From NCBI GenBank assembly GCA_946482595.1, contig CAMLSD010000006.1:1-64000 (forward strand): a stretch of 64,000 bases of DNA, read 5' to 3'. The stretch comes from an uncultured Comamonadaceae bacterium (GTDB taxonomy: Bacteria > Pseudomonadota > Gammaproteobacteria > Burkholderiales > Burkholderiaceae). The notes under the pieces were generated by a model. The model searched no databases, had not been told where the DNA came from, and worked only from the letters and a program-made list of their open reading frames with translations. Position numbers and translations under genes: made by a program. Shown here one piece after another: positions 50,181 to 60,717 of this stretch (the stretch's first letter is position 1; every line of letters starts with the position of its first letter).

Positions 50181-52433
50181 ATGGACATGAATGCACACCC
50201 GCGCCGCAGCGACCCCCCCGTGCACGGGAACGACCACGTCCACGCGCACGACCCTCATCGCGGCCACACCCATGAGCATGGCGCTGCGCATTCCGCAGCG
50301 CTCCAGCCCGCGCCACCGGTCGCGGTGGCGCCTGCCGGCACGGAGTACACCTGCCCCATGCATCCCGAGGTGAGGCAGGACCATCCTGGCAACTGCCCCA
50401 AATGCGGGATGACGCTGGAGCCGGTCCTGCCGGTGCCGGAGGACGACGAGCCTGCCGAACTGGCCGACTTCCGCCGGCGCTTCTGGTGGACCTTGCCATT
50501 GACGGCGGTCGTGACGCTGCTGGCGATGGTCGGTCACCGGCTGTCGTGGTTCGAGATGGCCACCCAGAGCTGGATCGAACTGGTGCTGTCGGTGCCCATC
50601 GTGCTGTGGGCTGGTTGGCCGTTTTTCGTGCGGGGTGTCCAGTCGGTGCGCCAGCGCAGCCCGAACATGTGGACGCTCATCGGCCTGGGCACGGGGGCGG
50701 CCTTCCTCTACAGTGTGGCGGCCACCGTTGCGCCCGGGGTGTTCCCTGCGTCCTTCCAGGCCATGGGCCGTGTGGCGGTGTACTTCGAGGCCGCCGCCGT
50801 GATCATTTCGCTGACGCTGCTGGGCCAGATCCTCGAGCTGAACGCCCGTTCGCAGACCTCGGCTGCGATCAAGTCGCTGCTTGGCCTGGCGCCGAAGACG
50901 GCGCGCCGCATCCGCGCCGATGGTGGCGAGGAGGACGTGCCGCTGAACCACGTGCATGTCGGCGACCTGCTGCGTGTGCGTCCCGGCGAGAAGGTGCCGG
51001 TGGACGGCGTGGTCACCGAAGGATCGAGCGCGGTCGACGAATCGATGCTGACCGGGGAGCCTGTGCCTGTGAGCAAGAACCCAGGCGACAGACTGATCGG
51101 TGCCACGCTGAATACCAGCGGGGCGCTTGTCATGCGCTCAGAGCGCGTCGGTGCGCAGACCATGCTGTCCCAGATCGTGCAGATGGTGGCCCAGGCACAG
51201 CGTTCGAAGGCGCCCATGCAGCGAATGGCCGACCAGGTTGCCGGCGGGTTCGTGGTGGCAGTCGTGGCCATCGCTGCTGCAACGTTTTTCGCCTGGGGCT
51301 GGTTCGGCCCCGAGCCGAGCTGGGTCTACGGCCTGATCAATGCGGTGGCTGTGCTGATCATTGCCTGTCCCTGTGCGTTGGGGCTGGCCACCCCGATGTC
51401 GATCATGGTCGCCACTGGTCGCGCTGCCACGCGCGGCATCCTGTTCCGCGACGCGGCGGCGATCGAGCACCTGCGCAAGGTCGACACGCTGATCGTCGAC
51501 AAGACCGGCACGCTGACGGAAGGCAAGCCGGCGTTCGATCACGTGGTGCCGGCCGGCCGCTTCACGGCCGATGCGGTCCTGCGCATCGCTGCCAGCCTGG
51601 ATCAGGGCAGCGAGCACCCTTTGGCCGATGCCATCGTGCAGGCGGCCCGCACCCGGGGGCTGCCCCTGGTCAAGGCCGAGGCGTTCGAGTCGAGTTCCGG
51701 CATCGGCGTGCGAGGCCGCGTCGAAGGGCGCCGCACGGCGCTGGGCAACACCGCGCTGATGCAGCGCGAAGGCGTGGCGGTCGAGCCACTCCTGGCACAG
51801 GCGGAGGCCTTGCGCGTCGAGGGCGCGAGCGTGATGTACCTGGCGGTGGACGGGGAGCTGGCCGGGCTGCTTGCAGTGTCCGACCCCGTGAAGGCCAGCA
51901 CGCCCGAGGCATTGGCGGCACTGCGCGCCGCCGGCTTGCGTGTGGTGATGGCCACCGGAGACGGCCTGACCACCGCGCGGGCGGTTGCACGCCGGCTCGG
52001 CATCGACGAGGTGCACGGCGAAGTGAAACCGGCCGACAAGCTGGCGCTTGTGGAGTCGCTCCAGCGACAGGGGCGGGTCGTGGCGATGGCCGGGGATGGC
52101 ATCAACGACGCGCCGGCGCTGGCGCAAGCCGACGTGGGTGTGGCGATGGGTACGGGGACCGATGTGGCGATGAACAGCGCTGCGGTGACGCTGGTCAGGG
52201 GTGACCTGCGCGGCATTGCGCAGGCACGTCTGCTGTCGCAGGCGACCATCGCCAACATGAAGCAGAACCTCGGCTTCGCCTTCGTCTACAACGCGCTTGG
52301 CGTACCGCTGGCGGCTGGCCTGCTGTTCCCCTTCACGGGGTGGCTGCTCTCGCCGATGATCGCAGCGCTGGCCATGAGCCTGAGTTCAGCGTCGGTCATC
52401 GCCAATGCCCTGCGCCTGCGTGGCCATGCCTGA
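50181..52433 (+). CDS. copF: P1B-type heavy-metal ATPase (CopF-like)
   Basis: A 750-residue metal-exporting P-type ATPase. Instead of HMA domains it has a His-rich N-terminus (residues 15-37) and a heavy-metal-binding [22 protein letters not shown] segment (about 56-77; Cys58, His61, Cys72, Cys75). The core has TGEPVPV in the actuator, CPC in [12 protein letters not shown], the phosphorylated Asp in [10 protein letters not shown] and [10 protein letters not shown]. This is the architecture of CopF/SilP-like pumps for Cu(I), Ag(I) or both. It ends the operon that begins with the FNR-type promoter region. Confidence 0.9.
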   Translation: MDMNAHPRRSDPPVHGNDHVHAHDPHRGHTHEHGAAHSAALQPAPPVAVAPAGTEYTCPMHPEVRQDHPGNCPKCGMTLEPVLPVPEDDEPAELADFRRRFWWTLPLTAVVTLLAMVGHRLSWFEMATQSWIELVLSVPIVLWAGWPFFVRGVQSVRQRSPNMWTLIGLGTGAAFLYSVAATVAPGVFPASFQAMGRVAVYFEAAAVIISLTLLGQILELNARSQTSAAIKSLLGLAPKTARRIRADGGEEDVPLNHVHVGDLLRVRPGEKVPVDGVVTEGSSAVDESMLTGEPVPVSKNPGDRLIGATLNTSGALVMRSERVGAQTMLSQIVQMVAQAQRSKAPMQRMADQVAGGFVVAVVAIAAATFFAWGWFGPEPSWVYGLINAVAVLIIACPCALGLATPMSIMVATGRAATRGILFRDAAAIEHLRKVDTLIVDKTGTLTEGKPAFDHVVPAGRFTADAVLRIAASLDQGSEHPLADAIVQAARTRGLPLVKAEAFESSSGIGVRGRVEGRRTALGNTALMQREGVAVEPLLAQAEALRVEGASVMYLAVDGELAGLLAVSDPVKASTPEALAALRAAGLRVVMATGDGLTTARAVARRLGIDEVHGEVKPADKLALVESLQRQGRVVAMAGDGINDAPALAQADVGVAMGTGTDVAMNSAAVTLVRGDLRGIAQARLLSQATIANMKQNLGFAFVYNALGVPLAAGLLFPFTGWLLSPMIAALAMSLSSASVIANALRLRGHA

Positions 52434-52492
52434 GCGGTGGCGCGCAGTGGCACCGGCGCGCGCCGGCACGGGCGCCGGCGCCGCGCACCGCG

Positions 52493-52879
52493 TCACGCCG
52501 GATCGACGGTCGGCCTCATGGACATCGTCGCCTTGCCGACCCGTGTCCACACTGACTGCCACGCGCTGGCGGCGGTGCGCATCGTGAAGCGCTCGGCAAG
52601 GGTCTGCCGGACGGCCGCGCGACTGTGAATGGCCAGGCGTGCACGACCGAAGGCAGACAGCCGCATCGTGCAGTCTCTGTCGACGACATGCGCCGCGCCG
52701 TGTTCGATGAAGACATCCGTCGGCTCGCCGTCGACCGTGGCCCACACCAGTCCGCCATCACTGCGCAGCATGTCGCCTGCGCGCAGCCGGACAGTCACGA
52801 GGTGGTGCCCGACCAGGCGGATCTCGGTGCGCATGCCGATGCCGAAAGCGCAGGGCGGTGAAACGTTCGTCTTGAGCAT
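52493..52879 (-). CDS. DUF2917-type protein
   Basis: A 128-residue protein whose GTRLR-like core (LVGHHLVTVRLRAGDMLRSDGGLVWATVDGEP followed by DVFIEHGAAHVVDRDC) is a compact beta-rich fold of the DUF2917 type: no signal peptide, no membrane helix. The gene has a GGAGC ribosome-binding site and lies between the CopF gene and the divergent RND pump. I do not know its function; in other betaproteobacteria DUF2917 proteins are found near stress-response genes. Confidence 0.65.
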   Translation of the reverse strand: MLKTNVSPPCAFGIGMRTEIRLVGHHLVTVRLRAGDMLRSDGGLVWATVDGEPTDVFIEHGAAHVVDRDCTMRLSAFGRARLAIHSRAAVRQTLAERFTMRTAASAWQSVWTRVGKATMSMRPTVDPA

Positions 52880-53051
52880 GTTCTTGCTCCGGTTGATGAA
52901 GTGTGCGGTGGAGTCTTCCCGTTCCCGCAGTGTCAAGGTCAAGTGCCCGGAAGGTCTGCCTCCATCGATGGGCGGCGGTGGCGTGCAATGACTTGACCTT
53001 GCCATTGCGTCAATGCGCAGCATCCCGGCATCCCTTCATCAGGAGCCGAAC

Positions 53052-54266
53052 ATGACAACCGCTCAACCCACTCCGAAGTCGCGCCGCCAGGGCCTTGTCG
53101 GCACGATGGCCACCGGGGCCATGGCCATCGCAGCCGCCGCCGTGCTCTCGGCCTGCCAGCCCACCAGGGCGGATGCCGAACCCGGCGCGGCGGAGCCACC
53201 TCCATTGCCCTCCGTTGCCGTCGCGCGGGCACGCGCCGTCGCGGTGGACGGCGGCCCGATGCAGGTGGCGCGCGTGCTGGCGGCACAGCAGGTGGATCTT
53301 CAGTCGCGCGTCTCCGGCCCTGTCGAGGCAGTCCTCTTCACGGAGGGGCAGCTTGTGCGGGCCGGGCAGCCCTTGTTCCAGATCGACCCCAGGACGTTCG
53401 ACGCAGCGCTGGCGCGTGCCCGAGCCGAGTTGCAGCTTGCCAGGGCACGCGAAGCGGTGACGACCACCGAGGCCGATCGTGCCCGCGAGTTGCATGCCGA
53501 GCAGGCCATGGCGGCCGAGGAACTGGAGCGTCGCCTTGCCGCGCACGCCGAGGCCCAGGCGCGACGCGCTGCCGCTGAAGCGGCGCTGCAGACAGCCCAA
53601 CTCGAGCGTGACTTCACACTTGTTCGTTCGCCCATCACCGGGCGCATCGGTCGTGCGCTGGTCACACCGGGGCATTTCATCTCGGCGGGCAACCATGCCA
53701 CCGCACTCGCGACGATCGTCGGCGTGGACCCGCTGCATGTGCACATCGACGTGGCAGACAGGGACCTGCTGCAGCAACTCGGGGCGGACCGCAGCGTCAA
53801 GGGCTGGAAGGCCCGCATCTTTGACGCGCAGGGCGAGCGTGAGCTGGTGAGCGCGCCCATCGATTTCGCGAATCACTCGATCGATGCGGCCACGGGGACC
53901 GTCCGCCTGCGTGCGCGCGTGGACACACCGCCGCCCCATCTCATGCCCGGACAGTATGTTCGAGTGCGGCTTGCCACGGGCGAGAAGCGGCAGAGCATTC
54001 TGGTTCCTGATCAGGCGCTCGGCACCGACCAAGGTCGCCGTTTCGTCCTGGTCGTCACCGAGTCCGGCGCGGTCGAATACCGGCCGGTTGTCACAGGCGC
54101 GGCCGTCGGGACCGACCGGATCGTCGTCGACGGCCTTCAGCCCGGCGAGCAGGTCATCGCCTCCGGCCTGATGCGGGTGCGCCCAGGGATGACGGTCCGC
54201 CCGCAGGCAGTTGATGCGCCCGCAGCAAGCGCCGGCAAGACGGCGCACGCGGCCGAACGTTCCTGA
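53052..54266 (+). CDS. RND efflux membrane-fusion protein
   Basis: A 404-residue periplasmic adaptor (HlyD/AcrA family). A lipoprotein-like signal ends with LSACQP. The lipoyl half-domains flank a coiled-coil hairpin: VDLQSRVSGPVEAVLFTEGQLVRAGQPLFQIDP and later FTLVRSPITGRIGRAL, then the beta-barrel SVKGWKAR and the membrane-proximal domain. It is the adaptor of the pump with the two genes that follow. The preceding region has TTGACC and a CCTTGCC half-site resembling, but not fully matching, the CueR promoters. Confidence 0.9.
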   Translation: MTTAQPTPKSRRQGLVGTMATGAMAIAAAAVLSACQPTRADAEPGAAEPPPLPSVAVARARAVAVDGGPMQVARVLAAQQVDLQSRVSGPVEAVLFTEGQLVRAGQPLFQIDPRTFDAALARARAELQLARAREAVTTTEADRARELHAEQAMAAEELERRLAAHAEAQARRAAAEAALQTAQLERDFTLVRSPITGRIGRALVTPGHFISAGNHATALATIVGVDPLHVHIDVADRDLLQQLGADRSVKGWKARIFDAQGERELVSAPIDFANHSIDAATGTVRLRARVDTPPPHLMPGQYVRVRLATGEKRQSILVPDQALGTDQGRRFVLVVTESGAVEYRPVVTGAAVGTDRIVVDGLQPGEQVIASGLMRVRPGMTVRPQAVDAPAASAGKTAHAAERS

Positions 54267-54285
54267 CATGCACGGAGACTCCGCC

Positions 54286-57200
54286 ATGAATCGCCTTGCC
54301 GCCTTTTTTGTTGGCCGCCCGATTGCCGCGATCGTGCTGTCGCTCGTGCTGCTGATCGCCGGACTGCTGTCGATGGGCAGACTGCCGTTGACCGAGTACC
54401 CCAACGTGATGCCAGTGACGGTGCAGGTGCGCGCCACCTATCCGGGAGCCCATCCGCAGGTGATTGCCGACACTGTGGCCACCCCCCTCGAGACCGAACT
54501 GACGGGTCTGCCCGGACTCCAGTACATGAGCTCGAACGCCAGCGGTGATGGGCGCTATCTGCTGACGCTGACCTTTTCAGCGAACGTGGATCCATCCCGG
54601 GCCGAGACCGATACCCAGAATCGTGTCGCTCGCGCGCTGCCGCGGCTCCCTGCCGCGGTGCAGAAGCTTGGTGTGGTCAGCGAAAGCGTCGCGCCGGACA
54701 TGCTGATGGTGGTGCACCTGACGTCGCCGCAGGGACGCTACGACCTGCTGCACCTGTCCAACTTTGCGCAGCTCCAGGTCCGCGATGCGCTGTTGCGGGT
54801 GCCGGGCGTCAGCAAGGTGGTCGTCTGGGGCGCCGGCGACTACAGCCTTCGTGTCTGGCTCGATCCTGAACGGATGATGGCGCGTGGCCTGGTTGCAGGC
54901 GATGTGGTGGAAGCGATCCGCGCGCAGAACGTGGAAGTCGCTGCGGGATCCGTCGGGCAGCAACCGGACGCACGCAGTGCGCACCAGCTGCCGCTCACGG
55001 TCGCAGGTCGGCTCGGGTCGCCGGAAGCCTTTGGCGAGATCGTGCTGCGCAGCGGTCCGACCGGGGAGCAGTTGCGTCTGAAGGACGTGGCTCGTGTCGA
55101 GCTCGGGGCGAGTTCCTACTCGCTGCGCAGCCTGCTCGACGGGCGCCCTGCAGTGGGTATCCAGATCGTGCAGGATCCTGCGGCCAGTGCCGTCGAGGTG
55201 GCTGCGGCGGTACGCGCCGAGATGACCCGGCTGCAGCAGGGCTTCCCGGCGGACATCGAGCACCGGATCGCCTACGACCCGACCTTGTTCGTCAAGGCAT
55301 CGATTCGCAACGTCGTGCAGACGCTGGCGGAGGCCATGGTGCTGGTCGTGCTTGTCGTGTTGCTCTTCCTCCAGAACTGGCGGGCGTCGCTGATCCCGAT
55401 CGCTGCCGTGCCGGTGTCGCTGATCGGCACCCTGGCAGTGATGCATGCGGCCGGTTTCACGCTCAACACGCTCAGTCTCTTCGGACTGGTGCTGTCCATC
55501 GGCATCGTGGTGGACGACGCCATCGTGGTGGTCGAAAACGTCGAGCGTCATCTCGCGCGCGGGTTGAGTCCACGGGAGGCGGCCCTGGCAGCCATGCGGG
55601 AGGTGACCGGTCCGATCCTTGTCATCACGGCGGTACTGGCGGCCGTCTTCATTCCGACCGCGTTCATGGGCGGCCTGTCGGGCCAGTTCTATCGCCAGTT
55701 CGCACTGACGATTGCCATCTCGACCGTGCTGTCGGCGGTGAACTCGCTCACGCTGTCACCCGCGTTGTCGGCGATGTGGCTCAAGCCGCATACGAACGCC
55801 GGGACCGGCAGGTTGCAGCGATTCTTCGGGGGCTTCAATCGTGGCTTCGAGCGGGCCTCGACACACTACGGCGTGTTCACCCGTGCCAGCGTGAAGCGCA
55901 GTCTTCGCCTGCTTGTCATCTATGGCGTCATGGTGGCGGGCGCCGTGTGGAGCTTCCGGCACGTACCCGCGGGCTTCGTGCCGGCTCAGGACAAGTACTA
56001 CCTGGTCGGCATCGTGCAATTGCCGCCAGGTGCATCGCTTGACCGCACGGAGGCCGTGACGAAGCAGGTGACGCAGATGGCGCTTGCGCAGCCTGGCGTC
56101 GAGAGTGTCGTCGCCTTTCCAGGCATCTCCATCAACGGTTTCGTCAACAGCCCCAACACGGCGGTCATCTTCACGATGCTCGACCCGTTCGAGCAGCGCA
56201 AGGCGACGAGTCTGGCCGCCGGCGCGATCGCAGGCGCGCTGAATGCCCGGTTCCAGTCCATCGACGAGGGATTCGTCGCCATGTTCCCGCCGCCCCCGGT
56301 GCCCGGCCTGGGCCAGGCGGGTGGGTTCAAGGTCCAGATTCAGGACCGTCGGCAGCAAGGTCATGAGGCCCTGAACGCCGCGCTCGGCGCCGTGATGGCC
56401 GAAGCTGCGAAGGACCCGCGGCTGGTCGGCCTGTTCAGCGGCTACCAGACCGGGGTGCCACAGCTCGCGCTGGACATCGACCGCGACAAGGCGCTGGCCA
56501 TGGGGGTGCCGCTGGAGGCGATCCACCAATCGCTGCAGGTGTATCTCGGGTCCGTCTATGTCAACGACTTCAACTTCCTTGGCCGGGCCTGGCAGGTCAA
56601 CGTGCAGGCCGACGCGCCCTTCCGCGCCGATGCCACGGCACTGGATCAGCTGTGGACACGCAATGGGCAGGGCCAGATGGTGCCGCTGGCCGCGCTGGTC
56701 ACGAGTCAGCCGGCCACCGGCCCGGACCCGGTGGGCCGCTACAACGGTTTTGCATCGGCCGATCTGTCCGGCATGCCGGCGCCGGGCGTGAGTTCGGGTG
56801 ATGCGGTGGCCGCGATGGAAGAGATCCTTGCGCGGGCGCTGCCCGATGGTTTCGGACACGAGTGGACCGACCTGACCTACCAGCAGATTCAGGAAGGCAG
56901 CAGCGGCCTGTGGGTGTTCCCGCTGGCCGTCGGCCTGGCGTTCCTGATCCTTGCCGCGGCCTATGGCAGCTGGAGTCTGCCGCTGGCAGTGCTCGCCAGC
57001 GTCCCCACGGTGATCCTCGGAGCGCTCGGTGGCGTGTGGCTGGCGGGCGGTGACAACAACCTGTTCACACAGATCGGTCTGGTGGTGCTGGTCGGGCTGG
57101 CGACCAAGAACGCGATTCTGATCGTGGAATTTGCGCGCCTGCGACAGCAGCAGGGCGCCTCGGCGGTCGATGCCGTTGTCGAGGCGGCGCAGCTGCGGTT

Positions 57201-57420
57201 GCGGCCGATCCTCATGACCTCGATGGCCTTCGTCATGGGTGTGCTGCCGCTCGTGTTTGCAGGCGGTGCGGGCGCGGAGATGCGTCAGGCCGTCGGCGTG
57301 GCGGTGTTTGCCGGAATGCTGGTGGTCACCGTTGCCGGCCTCGCATTCACTCCGATGTTCCATGTGCTGCTGCAGCGACGCCGCGCCAGCCGTGTGGTCC
57401 CACAGACAGCGGTTCAATGA
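54286..57420 (+). CDS. RND efflux transporter (HAE1 family)
   Basis: A 1044-residue inner-membrane RND pump of the AcrB/MexF hydrophobe/amphiphile family. Twelve membrane helices and two large periplasmic loops are clear. The proton-relay pair is in SIGIVVDDAIVVVEN (TM4), the AFIPTAFMGG loop and the FYRQFALTIAIST segment follow, and the second half repeats the pattern (GLATKNAILIVEF). This family exports organic compounds rather than metals (CusA-type metal pumps have different Met/Glu sites), although it lies in a copper island. The ATG at 54286 has a GGAG site. Confidence 0.93.
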   Translation: MNRLAAFFVGRPIAAIVLSLVLLIAGLLSMGRLPLTEYPNVMPVTVQVRATYPGAHPQVIADTVATPLETELTGLPGLQYMSSNASGDGRYLLTLTFSANVDPSRAETDTQNRVARALPRLPAAVQKLGVVSESVAPDMLMVVHLTSPQGRYDLLHLSNFAQLQVRDALLRVPGVSKVVVWGAGDYSLRVWLDPERMMARGLVAGDVVEAIRAQNVEVAAGSVGQQPDARSAHQLPLTVAGRLGSPEAFGEIVLRSGPTGEQLRLKDVARVELGASSYSLRSLLDGRPAVGIQIVQDPAASAVEVAAAVRAEMTRLQQGFPADIEHRIAYDPTLFVKASIRNVVQTLAEAMVLVVLVVLLFLQNWRASLIPIAAVPVSLIGTLAVMHAAGFTLNTLSLFGLVLSIGIVVDDAIVVVENVERHLARGLSPREAALAAMREVTGPILVITAVLAAVFIPTAFMGGLSGQFYRQFALTIAISTVLSAVNSLTLSPALSAMWLKPHTNAGTGRLQRFFGGFNRGFERASTHYGVFTRASVKRSLRLLVIYGVMVAGAVWSFRHVPAGFVPAQDKYYLVGIVQLPPGASLDRTEAVTKQVTQMALAQPGVESVVAFPGISINGFVNSPNTAVIFTMLDPFEQRKATSLAAGAIAGALNARFQSIDEGFVAMFPPPPVPGLGQAGGFKVQIQDRRQQGHEALNAALGAVMAEAAKDPRLVGLFSGYQTGVPQLALDIDRDKALAMGVPLEAIHQSLQVYLGSVYVNDFNFLGRAWQVNVQADAPFRADATALDQLWTRNGQGQMVPLAALVTSQPATGPDPVGRYNGFASADLSGMPAPGVSSGDAVAAMEEILARALPDGFGHEWTDLTYQQIQEGSSGLWVFPLAVGLAFLILAAAYGSWSLPLAVLASVPTVILGALGGVWLAGGDNNLFTQIGLVVLVGLATKNAILIVEFARLRQQQGASAVDAVVEAAQLRLRPILMTSMAFVMGVLPLVFAGGAGAEMRQAVGVAVFAGMLVVTVAGLAFTPMFHVLLQRRRASRVVPQTAVQ

Positions 57421-57430
57421 GGAGAGCAAG

Positions 57431-58876
57431 ATGATCAAGACAACTTTGCTGGCAGCCGTGATGGCCGTCCTGTTGGCCGCGTGTGGCACGTCGACACCGT
57501 ACACGGCACCGACACCCTTGGTGGCGCCCCGCTTTGCCCAGGCCGAGGGGTTGGCGCCGGGCCAGGTGGCCAGGTCCGACTGGTGGACGGTCTTCGAGGA
57601 CCCCGCTCTCGATCACCTGATGCACCGCGGACTCGACGCCAATCCGGACCTGCGCCGGGCTGCAGAGCGAATCGTGCACTCGCGCGCCCTGGCGGCCGGC
57701 GCACATGCGCAACGGTGGCCGAGTGCGGACCTGGGCCTGCATGTGCGGGAAGAACAACTCAGCCGTCTGCAGGCTCCCGGCGCCAGCAGCGACGAGCGTC
57801 GCTCCGGCAGTGTGGCAGCAGGCGCAAACCTGTCCTGGGAGCTTGATCTGTTCGGCCGCTTGCGCAACGCCGCACGCGCCAGTGACGCCCGTGCCCAGGC
57901 CGTCGTGGCCGATGCCCAGGCGGTGCGTCTTGCCGTCGGTGCCGAGATCGCACAGGCATGGTTCGAGCTGAGCGGTGTGCGTCATCAACTGCGCCTGGCG
58001 CATCGCATCGTGCAGAACCGCCAGGCCACGCTGGAGCTGGTCCAGCGCCGTTCGAGGGCGGGCCATGCTGCACCGCTGGATGAAGCACGCGCCCGCGCAG
58101 AACTGGCAGCGGCCCATGCCGAGCTTTCGCCGCTGGAGGCGGCCCTGGCGGTCAACAGCCACCGGCTGGCGGTGCTGCTCGGTGAGTCGCCTTCCACGTT
58201 CGAAGCGCCGGCATTGCTGGAGCGACCCGCCGTAGCGGTGGCCGTGCGTGTGCCGGATCCCGTCCAGTGGGCTGCCCAGCGCCCGGACCTGAAGGCCACC
58301 GAGGCGCGCTTGCGTGCGCTGGCACTTGACGTCGAGGCAGTGCGTGCAGAGTTCCTGCCACGACTCACGATCGAAGGTGCGCTGGGGGTGGCCGCGGGCT
58401 CGTTGTCCGGTCTGGCCTCGGCAGGCGCAGCCACCTGGTTCATGGCGCCCAGCATGTCGATCCCGGTTTTCGATCGCGGCCGGATCGAGGCCCGGTTGCA
58501 GGCGGCCCGATCCAGCGAGCGCGAGGCGCTTCTGGCCTACCACCACCAGGTCTTGCTGGCCACACAGGAAGTGGAAAGCGCACTGGCCCGCGTCCGCCAC
58601 GGCCAGCGCCGGTTGGGCTGGTTGCAGGAACGAAGCCGTCAAGCCCTGCAGGCTGAAGACCTTGCGAACAGGCGCTTTGCGGCGGGAGGGTCGGATCTGC
58701 TGGAGCTGCTGGACGCGCAGCGCACCGCTCAGCAGGCTGAGATGAGCCTGGCCGCGCAGTGGACACTGCAGCACCAGCAGGTCGTTGTCTTGCAGCGGGC
58801 GCTGGGTGCGCGATTCGAGCCCGTGGATGCTGCGGCAGCGGCCACCCGGCTGGCCGGGGCGAACGGGCCTGCCTGA
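57431..58876 (+). CDS. RND outer-membrane lipoprotein (NodT/OprM family)
   Basis: A 481-residue outer-membrane factor. The lipoprotein signal (LLAACGTS, Cys near residue 18) is followed by the typical helical/beta arrangement: RSDWWTVFEDPALDHLMHRGLDANPDLRRA, ELDLFGRLRNAARASDARAQA and the second repeat with MSIPVFDRGRIEARLQAARSSE. It completes the three-part pump, 10 bases after the RND gene. Confidence 0.92.
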   Translation: MIKTTLLAAVMAVLLAACGTSTPYTAPTPLVAPRFAQAEGLAPGQVARSDWWTVFEDPALDHLMHRGLDANPDLRRAAERIVHSRALAAGAHAQRWPSADLGLHVREEQLSRLQAPGASSDERRSGSVAAGANLSWELDLFGRLRNAARASDARAQAVVADAQAVRLAVGAEIAQAWFELSGVRHQLRLAHRIVQNRQATLELVQRRSRAGHAAPLDEARARAELAAAHAELSPLEAALAVNSHRLAVLLGESPSTFEAPALLERPAVAVAVRVPDPVQWAAQRPDLKATEARLRALALDVEAVRAEFLPRLTIEGALGVAAGSLSGLASAGAATWFMAPSMSIPVFDRGRIEARLQAARSSEREALLAYHHQVLLATQEVESALARVRHGQRRLGWLQERSRQALQAEDLANRRFAAGGSDLLELLDAQRTAQQAEMSLAAQWTLQHQQVVVLQRALGARFEPVDAAAAATRLAGANGPA

Positions 58877-58981
58877 GCCGGCTCGCCAGCAGGATCGTCC
58901 CGACGGCGCGACGCGGTCGACACCGCAGGCCGCAGGTCATGTGCTGCACGGGTCACCGCGCGCACCAGCCGATCGATGCGT

Positions 58982-59404
58982 TCAACCTTGCCGCGAGGCT
59001 GCCGCGATGCAGGCGCGTGCAGCCTCGACCACCCTGGCATCGAATGCACAGGCCCGTCGGGTCGTGGTGTCCAGGTGCACACCGATGATCGTGGTGCTGG
59101 CGGCGAGTTCACCGGACTCGTCGTTGTGCATCGTGTGGGTGAAGCGCAGCTTGCGTTCATGGATCTCGTCAATGACGGTGGAGATGGACACGACCGCACC
59201 GGCATGCAGCTCGCGCCGGTAGGCGATGTGCTGGTCGACCGCCGCCATGCCGCGCCCGGCGGCACGCAGCGCGGCCGGCCCCAGCCCGAGGGTGCTGAAG
59301 AGCTGCCAGGTCGCCTCGTCGAACCTGCTCACGTACCACATGACGTTCATGTGGCCCATGTGGTCGCAGTGCCAGGGGTAGATCGTGCCGCGGTGGGTCA
59401 GCAT
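58982..59404 (-). CDS. Acyl-CoA thioesterase (4HBT hotdog)
   Basis: A 140-residue single-hotdog thioesterase. The N-terminal HRGTIYPWHCDHMGHMNVMWY has the D/H catalytic region of 4-hydroxybenzoyl-CoA-type thioesterases (Asp14 area), and ELHAGAVVSISTVID with ERKLRFTHTMHND forms the long strand. It would hydrolyse an acyl-CoA. It lies between the RND operon and a DUF1127 gene. The substrate is unknown. Confidence 0.87.
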   Translation of the reverse strand: MLTHRGTIYPWHCDHMGHMNVMWYVSRFDEATWQLFSTLGLGPAALRAAGRGMAAVDQHIAYRRELHAGAVVSISTVIDEIHERKLRFTHTMHNDESGELAASTTIIGVHLDTTTRRACAFDARVVEAARACIAAASRQG

Positions 59405-59413
59405 GGTGTGCTT

Positions 59414-59659
59414 TCAAAGGTGTGAGTCGGACCCTGGCCTCGCACGAGGTGCGCCCAGGCCGATGTCGTGCAGGGTGCGATCGTCCAGGTCATGGACGTG
59501 GGTGTTGCCGGCCGGGCGACACATGCTGGCGATCTGCCGCACGAGTCGCATCATGTGCACGAGCCAGCACCCGCGTGCTGCACGGCGCGAGAAGGCGGGG
59601 GCGACCGCAGCGGCGCTCGCGCATGGCGCAGCGGGTCGGGGAAGGGGGGCGGCGGACAT
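59414..59659 (-). CDS. DUF1127 small protein
   Basis: An 81-residue protein. The C-terminal half holds the DUF1127 signature (helix, then HDLDDRTLHDIGLG). The N-terminus is Ala/Pro-rich and may be a longer-than-real start. DUF1127 proteins of alphaproteobacteria bind RNA or act in phosphate and colonisation responses; the role here is unknown. An AGGAG site lies six bases before the ATG. Confidence 0.7.
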   Translation of the reverse strand: MSAAPLPRPAAPCASAAAVAPAFSRRAARGCWLVHMMRLVRQIASMCRPAGNTHVHDLDDRTLHDIGLGAPRARPGSDSHL

Positions 59660-59754
59660 CGGGACTCCTGTCGGGCTGCAGCGTGGGTGGCGTGTCGATG
59701 GGTTGATTGAGCCGCGGGCGCATTGCGCAGGCATTGCCGCAGGTCGCGGGCGGG

Positions 59755-60717
59755 TTACGCCTGAAACCTCGACAGCCGTGTCGGGGTGAGCCAGGGGTCG
59801 GCGTCGGGCGTGCTGCCGAAGGTCTCGACGAGGAAGTCGCGAAAGGCGCGCGTGCTGGCCGGCAGATGCTGTCGTGAGGGCAGCCCGACATGGATCGACA
59901 AGGTGGCAACGCGCCAGTGATGGAGCACACGTTCCAGCCGCCCCGTGCGCAGCGCCTCGTCCGCCATGAACGAGGGCAGGCCGACGATGCCCATGCCGGC
60001 GGCCGCTGCGGCGTGGATGGCGTCGAGCTGCATGCTCGACACCACCGGATGTCGTGGTCGAACCGTGACGATGGAGGCCGGCTCGTCGCTGCATGGTTCG
60101 CGATGAAAGTCCAGCCCGCGGCGCACGCTGGCCAGGGGGGGCACCAGCAGCTCGTGCGCCGCCAGATCGTCGGGGTGTTCGGGGCGACCGCGCCTGTCCA
60201 GGTAGGACGGTGAGGCGCACAGCAGCAGTTCGGACCGTGCCAGCGGCCTGGCGACAAAGTCACCGTCGATCTGCAGGCCCGGCGCCACGATGAGCGCGAT
60301 GTCGCTGTGTTCACCGACGCTCTGCACCGGCCCCGAGGCCTGCAGCTCGATCGAGACCTGGGGGTGGCGCGCATGGAAGGTCGGCAGCACCCTGGCCAGC
60401 TGATGTACCGCAAAGGATGGCGGCACCTGGACGCGGACGTGGCCAGCCGTGGTGCCGGACGCAGCCCGCGCCACGGCATCGGCTTCAGCCAGGGCGGCCA
60501 GCAGGCCGCGCACCTGTTCGACGTAGCTTGCACCGGCCAGCGTCAACCGCACCCGCCGTGTGGTGCGGTTCAGCAACCGGGTGCCGAGATGGCGCTCGAG
60601 CTGGGCCACCAGTCGCGTGACCACGGCCGGCGCCACGTCGAGCGTGCGCGCTGCCGCCGCAAAACTGGCTTGATCGACCACCTCGAGAAAGGTGCGGATG
60701 GCGCGCAACTGGTCCAT
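59755..60717 (-). CDS. LysR-family transcriptional regulator
   Basis: A 320-residue LysR-type regulator. The HTH (about 2-60) has LRAIRTFLEVVDQASFAAAA, the recognition helix PAVVTRLVAQLERHLG and LLNRTTRRVRLTLAG, matching the CrgA/DhcR-like subfamily often found with aromatic or quinone-responsive targets. It is divergent from the flavoprotein hydroxylase, with an operator-like palindrome before that gene, which it probably regulates. Confidence 0.88.
   Translation of the reverse strand: MDQLRAIRTFLEVVDQASFAAAARTLDVAPAVVTRLVAQLERHLGTRLLNRTTRRVRLTLAGASYVEQVRGLLAALAEADAVARAASGTTAGHVRVQVPPSFAVHQLARVLPTFHARHPQVSIELQASGPVQSVGEHSDIALIVAPGLQIDGDFVARPLARSELLLCASPSYLDRRGRPEHPDDLAAHELLVPPLASVRRGLDFHREPCSDEPASIVTVRPRHPVVSSMQLDAIHAAAAAGMGIVGLPSFMADEALRTGRLERVLHHWRVATLSIHVGLPSRQHLPASTRAFRDFLVETFGSTPDADPWLTPTRLSRFQA

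Noticed and set aside
50402..52204. 600-codon second frame in the CopF gene
   Set aside because: It lies wholly within the ATPase gene and reads as arginine-rich shadow sequence.
52982..53012. Fourth CueR promoter before the RND operon
   Set aside because: TTGACC and the left half-site are present, but the right half (GGCAAGG) is not, so I do not call it as a CueR site.
53052..57420. Copper-specific (CusBA-type) efflux pump
   Set aside because: The transporter lacks the Met-rich pathway typical of CusA and resembles AcrB/MexF-type pumps; location in a copper island is not enough.
55756..57504. Antisense open frame across the RND pump
   Set aside because: It overlaps a transporter with clear membrane topology and motif order.
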